A DNA stretch of 26,317 nucleotides, from NCBI GenBank assembly GCA_023381515.1, contig JAMCQI010000107.1, positions 1 to 26,317 on the forward strand. Reading direction: 5' to 3'. The notes below the pieces were generated by a model. The model saw only the letters and a list, made by a program, of their open reading frames with translations. It ran no database searches and was not told the DNA's origin. The translations under genes were made by a program, and so were the position numbers. Of the stretch, positions 21,814 to 26,317 are shown one piece after another. The first letter of the stretch is position 1. Each line of letters starts with the position of its first letter. The stretch comes from Chloroflexota bacterium (GTDB lineage: Bacteria > Chloroflexota > Anaerolineae > UBA4142).

Positions 21814-22758
21814 ATGAACAGCAAGCTGCCCCTTATCATTGGCGGCTGTGTGGTCCTGCTGCTCGTTTGTTGTGTGGGCGCCATCGGAATTGGATACCTG
21901 TTTCAGAATCAACTCGGGCAGGTTCTGGGCCTGGCCCAATCCCAGTCTCTGCCGGAGACCGGCACCTCCGGATCGTCGGACACGACGACCGTTCCATTCG
22001 GGGCGTCTCCGACCGAATCGGCGGCGACGAGCGGATCAGCGCCCAGCGCCGGGGGAGACATTTTCGGAAGCGCACTGAGCAAGGCCAAGGCGGCATCCAA
22101 GTATCGGATCCAATTCAATTGGATCTTTGGCGGGATGCAGAATGACAAATACGTGGAGCAACCGTTCTTCGATTTTACGGGCGAGGTCGATGGGAAGAAC
22201 GTGCACCTGACCTCGAAAGGCGGTTTTCTCGCGATGCTGGGCGGAGGAACCGACTCCACGATCGAGATCATCGAGGCCGGGGGCAAGGAATACATGAAAG
22301 GGGTCTCGATGTTCGGCACCACGGACCCCAATACGTGGTACATTCAAAGCGACACGTCGACCACCAGCGGCTTTCAGGACTTTACGAACCCAACCTATTT
22401 CAGCGATTTCACCAGCAGCGACCCCAGCAGTTACAAGAAAACCGGGAGCGAATTGGTCGACGGCCAGAACTGCGACGTCTACCTGTACGATGTGAAATCG
22501 CTGGAGAATTCGGCGCTCGTGGGGCTGCTCGGCTCGGCTCAAGACAAGAGCGATTTTAGCGCGATCGACAAAGCGGCGATGAACATCTGGCTATGCGGCG
22601 ACGGCTACGTTCACAAGTTCACGATGGACTATGAGGGACACAACGCGGAGCAGGCGAACTCGAAGGCGGCCATGAAGATGAACGTGCACATCTGGGACTA
22701 TAACAATTCCAGCATCAGCGTTCAGGCACCGGCGGGCGCCAAGCCGATGCCAAAGTAA
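21814..22758 (+). CDS. Membrane-anchored extracytoplasmic protein, possibly LppX/LolA-like
   Basis: This 314-residue protein has an N-terminal anchor (about 5-29: LPLIIGGCVVLLLVCCVGAIG), a Ser/Thr/Pro/Gly-rich linker to about residue 80, and an extracytoplasmic beta-rich domain. The pattern YRIQFNWIF, FFDFTGEVDGKNVHLTSKGG, IEIIEAGGKEYMKG, PNTWYI, GQNCDVYLYDV and MNIWLCGDGYVHKFTMDYEG resembles lipid-binding LppX/LprG or LolA-type half-barrel proteins, where successive strands form a hydrophobic cradle. That assignment is by pattern only. A lipobox is not convincing, so it is more likely an uncleaved anchor. It is monocistronic with its own promoter and a strong terminator. Confidence 0.65.
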   Translation: MNSKLPLIIGGCVVLLLVCCVGAIGIGYLFQNQLGQVLGLAQSQSLPETGTSGSSDTTTVPFGASPTESAATSGSAPSAGGDIFGSALSKAKAASKYRIQFNWIFGGMQNDKYVEQPFFDFTGEVDGKNVHLTSKGGFLAMLGGGTDSTIEIIEAGGKEYMKGVSMFGTTDPNTWYIQSDTSTTSGFQDFTNPTYFSDFTSSDPSSYKKTGSELVDGQNCDVYLYDVKSLENSALVGLLGSAQDKSDFSAIDKAAMNIWLCGDGYVHKFTMDYEGHNAEQANSKAAMKMNVHIWDYNNSSISVQAPAGAKPMPK

Positions 22759-22772
22759 CGGAACGAAATCGA

Positions 22773-22811
22773 AAATCGGGGGAGACGAAAGGTGTCTCTC
22801 CCGATTTTTTA
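22773..22811 (+). terminator. Strong, probably bidirectional terminator
   Basis: A 13-bp stem AATCGGGGGAGAC/GTCTCTCCCGATT (one G-T pair) with a six-base loop is followed by TTTT. The minus strand also shows a T-run after the stem, so it can serve the convergent tldE gene ending at 22838. Confidence 0.88.
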
Positions 22812-22837
22812 TTGCCGAGGACGGGTTGTGGACCAGG

Positions 22838-24178
22838 TTATTCCGTCACGCCGGTGAAGCGAAAGCCGTCGACGAGGATCGCGGGGACACGGCGAGCGGC
22901 GCCGGTCCAATCGTCTCTGAAGAGCTTGGTTTCACGGCTGATGGAACGGACCTGATTCAGTGCCTCGAGATAACTCGTCGTGAAGCGGAGGTTTTTTACC
23001 GGGCGCGTCACCTCCCCGTTTTCGATCAGAAATGTGCCGTCGCGCGTCATCCCGGTGATCAGGACTTTCATCGGGTGCACGACGCGCGTGTACCAAAACC
23101 GCGTGACCCAGATCCCGCGGTCGACGGAACGAATCATATCGGCGAGCGGCGCGCTGCCGGGCGCCATGAACATGTGCTCGGCGAAGGGGCCGTACGAATT
23201 CGGCGCCGGGAGCGAATGGCCGGTCGAAGGGCGATTGTCGCGCTGTGCGGTCGCGGTATCGTACACGAGACCGCGGGCGATTCCGTTCTCGACCAGGAGC
23301 ACCTTTTGGCGAGGGACTCCTTCGTAGTCGAACGGCAGGGGAATGGTCTCCGGGGAGCACCCGTCGTCCCAGAGCGTCACCGTTTCGCTCATCACTTTTT
23401 CGCCGATTCGGCCCTTCATGAAAGAACGATCCTCCTGGACCGCCAGCGCGGAAAACGATAGGTCGGCCAGCATATCCGTCAGATCCGTGACGGCGTACGG
23501 CTCCAGAAGAACCGTGTAATCGCCCGGCTCGACTGGTTGAGGGGCGCGCCCCTTGAGCGCTTTGTCGATCGCCTCGATCGCCAACGCTTCGGCATTCACC
23601 TGGCCGGCGTCCGGATGAGTGAACGCGGCGTAACCGGACCCCGCGTCCGACAGCATCACGGTGTTGACGTCCGCGACGGTGCCGGCATGATACGCGAAAA
23701 CGCCCAGCGAATTCGCGACGGCGGTTTCCATGCTCAAGGTGTAGAACGCCCCTGCGGCGACGACCCCTTTTTCTTTGGCCTTGCGGCACAGCACGTTGAC
23801 GACTTGCGCCCGACGCTCGGGCGAAAAGCTGGCGGTGCGCTCGACGAACGCGTCGACCCTCTGGATCGGCTGCGGGCTGGGCAGGGATTTGAACTCGGGA
23901 TTCTCGGGCTGCAACTGTGCGATGGCGCGAGCGGTATCGACCGTGCGTTTGAGGGCTTCGGGCGATACGTCATTGCTGGACGCCACTCCGATCTTTTTGC
24001 CGTAGACGAGGCGGACGCGCAGCTCCGTGTTCGCCTCCGCGACGTTCTGATGAATGTGCGAATTGGCGAATCGAGTCAGCGCCGCGTCGGTACCGCTGAA
24101 GATGACTTCGGCCTGGTCGGCTTTGCAGAAAGCCAGGACTTGGTTGGTGATCTCACGAATCTTGTCTTGACCGAGCAT
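22838..24178 (-). CDS. pmbA: TldE/PmbA-type metalloprotease subunit
   Basis: I take ATG 24178, eight bases after GGGAG; ATG 24184 sits too close to that site. The 446-residue product aligns in outline with PmbA/TldE, the non-metal-binding partner of TldD. Recognisable stretches are SHIHQNVAEANTELRVRLVY, AGAFYTLSMETAVANSLGVF, GYAAFTHPDAGQVNAEALA, the YTVLLEPYAVTDLTDML block, LWDDGCSPETIPLPFDYEGV and the C-terminal RFWYTRVVHPMKVLITGMTR. It has no HExxxH, as expected. TldD/TldE dimers trim and degrade peptides in the cytosol, known for microcin B17 maturation and CcdA turnover in E. coli. Here it follows tldD by about 30 bp, so one operon. Confidence 0.92.
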   Translation of the reverse strand: MLGQDKIREITNQVLAFCKADQAEVIFSGTDAALTRFANSHIHQNVAEANTELRVRLVYGKKIGVASSNDVSPEALKRTVDTARAIAQLQPENPEFKSLPSPQPIQRVDAFVERTASFSPERRAQVVNVLCRKAKEKGVVAAGAFYTLSMETAVANSLGVFAYHAGTVADVNTVMLSDAGSGYAAFTHPDAGQVNAEALAIEAIDKALKGRAPQPVEPGDYTVLLEPYAVTDLTDMLADLSFSALAVQEDRSFMKGRIGEKVMSETVTLWDDGCSPETIPLPFDYEGVPRQKVLLVENGIARGLVYDTATAQRDNRPSTGHSLPAPNSYGPFAEHMFMAPGSAPLADMIRSVDRGIWVTRFWYTRVVHPMKVLITGMTRDGTFLIENGEVTRPVKNLRFTTSYLEALNQVRSISRETKLFRDDWTGAARRVPAILVDGFRFTGVTE

Positions 24179-24210
24179 TGGCATTCTCCCGTCGATTGTG
24201 TGCTTGTCCT

Positions 24211-25665
24211 TCAGCGCATCACGCCGACCCGGACGCCGCGGAAGCGAGCGGGCGAAGCGCCGTGGCCCGTGTGCGCCACCTGCGGCGGCTGTCCTTTGCC
24301 ACAATTCGGCGTGCCCCACACGACCCAGCTCGCCGCGTTTCCGACTGCGTCACACGATCCCCAAAACTGCGGAGTGATGCCGGTATAAGTGGCATTCTTG
24401 AACATGCGGGTCTTTTTGCCGCCTTTGATCTCCCACGCGATCTCCGTGCCGAATTGGAAATTGAGGCGGCGGTCGTCGATGCTCCACGAACGGTTCGTTT
24501 CCATCCAGATCCCGTCGTCGGTGTCCGCGACCAGGTCGTCGACGCTCCACGTGCCGGGAAGTAGATTTACATTGGTCATTCGAATGATCGGAATGCGATT
24601 CCACCCATCCGCTCGCATCGTCCCATTCGACGCTCCCAGCCGGAGCTCATGCGCGGTCTCACGGCTCGTCAGATAACCGACGAACAGGCCCTGCCGCACG
24701 ATGTCCGTCTTCTGGCCGGCGATCCCTTCGTCGTCGAATCCAAACGTGCCCAGGCCGCCAGGGATCGTGGCGTCGGCCGTAATGTTCACGGCGTCGGAGC
24801 CGTAGCGGAACTTGCCCAGTTTTTCCGGCGTGAGAAACGACGTACCGGCGAAAGCGGCTTCCGTGCCCAATACGCGGTCGAGCTCGATCGGGTGTCCGCA
24901 CGATTCGTGCACTTGGAGCGCGACCTGCGAGCTATCCAGAATGACGGTTGCGGAGTCGTAACTGGGACACTGCTCTGCCGTCAAAAGCGCGGCGGCTTGC
25001 TCGGCGGTCCGTCCCGCGTTCTCCGGGAGCTTTTGCTCCTGGATGAACTCGTATCCCCGCGTTTGCTGATGCCGTCCAACCGAGTTGGGAAAGGATCGAA
25101 TCTGGACCTCGCCCGATTGCAGGTTGGTGGCGACGGCCGAGATTCCACAGCCGCTTTCGACGATCTCCTGGTCGATCATGCTTCCTTCAGTGGAGGCAAA
25201 GATCTTGTTCTCGCGGACAAACGCCATTTCACCGCGCGCGACCTTGACGCCCTTGATCTTGCGCATCTCCGCGTCGGCCTTGAGAAGGGTATTGGTCTTT
25301 TCGGACAGGGAGACCGTAAACGGGTCGATTCGGATGGGTGTCGTGTACGAGGCTTTGATCGACGACGCGACACCGAGATTGACGTCCTTTGACTTGGTCA
25401 TCGCGCTGGCCTTGGCGATCGCAATGGCGAGGCTGACGACGCGTTCCACTTCCTGCGCTTCGATCCGCGCGCTCGAGGCGAATCCCCACGCGCCGTTGGA
25501 GATCACCCGCACCCCAAATCCTTGCGACTCGTCCTGCTCGATGGTTTCGATCACGCCGTTCTTGACGGCGATTCGCTGAGTGAGTCGCGTCACGACGCGA
25601 ATGTCGGCGTAGCTCGCGCCGCGGACTTGGCAGATGTTCAGCGCGCGTGCAGCGATATCTTTCAT
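24211..25665 (-). CDS. tldD: TldD metalloprotease
   Basis: The ATG at 25665 has GGGAGG four bases upstream; the longer open frame to 25824 lacks any support. The 484-residue protein contains the zinc site HESCGH (H253, E254, H258) within VALQVHESCGHPIELDRVLG, followed by GTEAAFAGTSFL. It ends with the family's cysteine- and glycine-rich part, TPNCGKGQPPQVAHTGHGAS and ARFRGVRVGV. The N-terminal region ITVKNGVIE-like stretch (QRIAVKNGVIETIEQDESQG, GVRVISNGAWGFA) is also typical. It forms the catalytic half of the TldD/TldE complex with the gene immediately downstream. No substrate peptide gene is visible nearby. Confidence 0.94.
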   Translation of the reverse strand: MKDIAARALNICQVRGASYADIRVVTRLTQRIAVKNGVIETIEQDESQGFGVRVISNGAWGFASSARIEAQEVERVVSLAIAIAKASAMTKSKDVNLGVASSIKASYTTPIRIDPFTVSLSEKTNTLLKADAEMRKIKGVKVARGEMAFVRENKIFASTEGSMIDQEIVESGCGISAVATNLQSGEVQIRSFPNSVGRHQQTRGYEFIQEQKLPENAGRTAEQAAALLTAEQCPSYDSATVILDSSQVALQVHESCGHPIELDRVLGTEAAFAGTSFLTPEKLGKFRYGSDAVNITADATIPGGLGTFGFDDEGIAGQKTDIVRQGLFVGYLTSRETAHELRLGASNGTMRADGWNRIPIIRMTNVNLLPGTWSVDDLVADTDDGIWMETNRSWSIDDRRLNFQFGTEIAWEIKGGKKTRMFKNATYTGITPQFWGSCDAVGNAASWVVWGTPNCGKGQPPQVAHTGHGASPARFRGVRVGVMR

Positions 25666-25891
25666 GTGACCTCCCAACCCTTCGCGTCTGTGCGCTTTGA
25701 TACGAAGGGTATCGTTATTTGAGGGACTGGGGCTCCTCAACGCAAGCTGTGACAGGCTGGTAAGCAGCGTCGGATGTTGGCATCGCGTCCGCGACGTCAT
25801 CCAGCCATCGCGCGACGCCGCCAAAGCTCACTGGAGTCTTGCACTGGCTTGCGAAAAAGGATGCGGTTATTCGCGGCGAAACCGGGCCCCG
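25666..25891 (-). promoter_or_regulatory. tldD upstream region with inverted repeat
   Basis: The 226-bp gap between the thioesterase stop and tldD contains an inverted repeat GATAC-GAAGG-GTATC at 25699-25713, 34 bp before the tldD ATG, in a place suited to an operator or a leader hairpin. On the minus strand TTGAGG followed after 17 bp by TAACGA is a weak promoter candidate. No terminator separates the thioesterase from tldD. Confidence 0.3.
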
Positions 25892-26284
25892 CTAGGTTGT
25901 CTTTTGATCGAGTCTTTCCTTAAAACGTGCGTCGTCGACGACGGCGCGCAGATGCGTCCCTTCACCGATCTTTTCGCGCTCGTCCCACGCTTCTACCTTG
26001 AGAGAGATTCGCCGGCCGTCGACGGCGGTCACCTCGGCGCGAGCACGAACGCGAAGGCCGACCGGCGTCGCCGCGAGATGCTTGACGTTCACCTCGATTC
26101 CGACAGAGGTTTGACCCGGCTCGAGGCGCCCTTTAAGCGCTTCGACGCTGGCATTCTCCATCAGCGCGATCATCGCGGGTGTCGCATACGATGGAACCAG
26201 TCCGCTGCCATAGGCAGCGGCGGTGACCCTGTCTGACACGATCTCGCTTGCCTCGCCAACCAGGCCTGGAATCGGTCCGGTCAT
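25892..26284 (-). CDS. Hotdog-fold thioesterase, FlK (fluoroacetyl-CoA thioesterase)-like
   Basis: This 130-residue hotdog protein hydrolyses or binds an acyl-CoA. Key residues match the FlK layout: T35 in PSYATPAMIALME, E43 in the same helix and H69 in VEVNVKHLAATPVG-like context (IEVNVKHLAATPVGLRV). The spacing T to E to H (8 and 26) is the same as T42, E50, H76 in FlK. The later strand RVRARAEVTAVDGRRISLKV is a standard hotdog sheet. GAGAGG six bases before the ATG is a good ribosome site. Most such bacterial homologues are not proven to act on fluoroacetyl-CoA, so the substrate is open. Confidence 0.85.
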   Translation of the reverse strand: MTGPIPGLVGEASEIVSDRVTAAAYGSGLVPSYATPAMIALMENASVEALKGRLEPGQTSVGIEVNVKHLAATPVGLRVRARAEVTAVDGRRISLKVEAWDEREKIGEGTHLRAVVDDARFKERLDQKTT

Positions 26285-26317
26285 CGCTTGCCTCTCTTGT
26301 GACGAATCTCCACTTCT

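Noticed and set aside
23537..24388. Plus-strand open frame of 283 codons over tldE
   Set aside because: Shadow of tldE; Arg/Gly/Asp-rich, with no family resemblance.
1..26317. CRISPR arrays, prophage genes or rRNA/tRNA genes
   Set aside because: No regularly spaced repeats, phage structural genes or conserved rRNA/tRNA sequence were seen anywhere in the window.

Overview
The window looks like a chromosomal segment of a GC-rich bacterium, most likely a member of the Chloroflexota. That is an inference, resting on a topoisomerase I with an extra N-terminal zinc ribbon, a truncated HU-type protein of a kind I associate with that phylum, and general gene style; no rRNA or other marker is present to prove it. 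Sigma70-type promoters (TTGACA/TATAAT-like with 16-18 bp spacers) and strong intrinsic terminators are easy to see.

Region 1 (1-3453): the tail of an unidentified gene, a small two-helix membrane protein, then a compact operon with a perfect consensus promoter (580-608): two paralogous ~95-residue hydrophobic proteins followed by two paralogous ArsA/Get3-type ATPases, closed by a strong terminator (3426-3453). Neither ATPase contains any cysteine, so neither arsenite binding nor the Get3 zinc site is possible. The second ATPase has Asn in place of the catalytic switch-I Asp, while the first has a degenerate switch II. This two-plus-two operon is the best candidate here for an undescribed system, perhaps a heterodimeric membrane-protein targeting ATPase with two small membrane partners.

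Region 2 (3457-about 6595): a group II intron, by all signs of the terminator-targeting bacterial class C, sits exactly in the T-tract of that terminator. Its reverse transcriptase/maturase gene is broken twice: by a 32-bp palindromic insertion that shifts the frame, and by a complete IS630-family element (5050-6243) flanked by a TA duplication. Removing the IS and one TA restores the maturase frame to the base. A second, related palindromic mini-insert lies in the intron 5' part, in the opposite orientation. The IS itself carries an A_AAA_AAG slippery site joining its two transposase frames.

Region 3 (6846-13527): an accessory region. On the minus strand are an HU-like protein, a SEC-C zinc-motif protein and a conserved hypothetical protein. 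On the plus strand are a 627-residue SEC-C plus pRiA4b-ORF3-like protein, a HARE-HTH-like plus pRiA4b-ORF3-like protein, a coupled hypothetical protein, and an AbrB-type antitoxin/PIN toxin pair.

Region 4 (13528-26317): housekeeping and envelope genes. A 560-bp gap holds a terminator, a possible small RNA and the topA promoter. topA follows, then a secreted DUF2961-like protein on the minus strand, a divergently transcribed M24 Xaa-Pro peptidase, two membrane proteins, an anchored LppX/LolA-like protein, and on the minus strand the metalloprotease pair tldD/tldE (pmbA) preceded by an FlK-like hotdog thioesterase.
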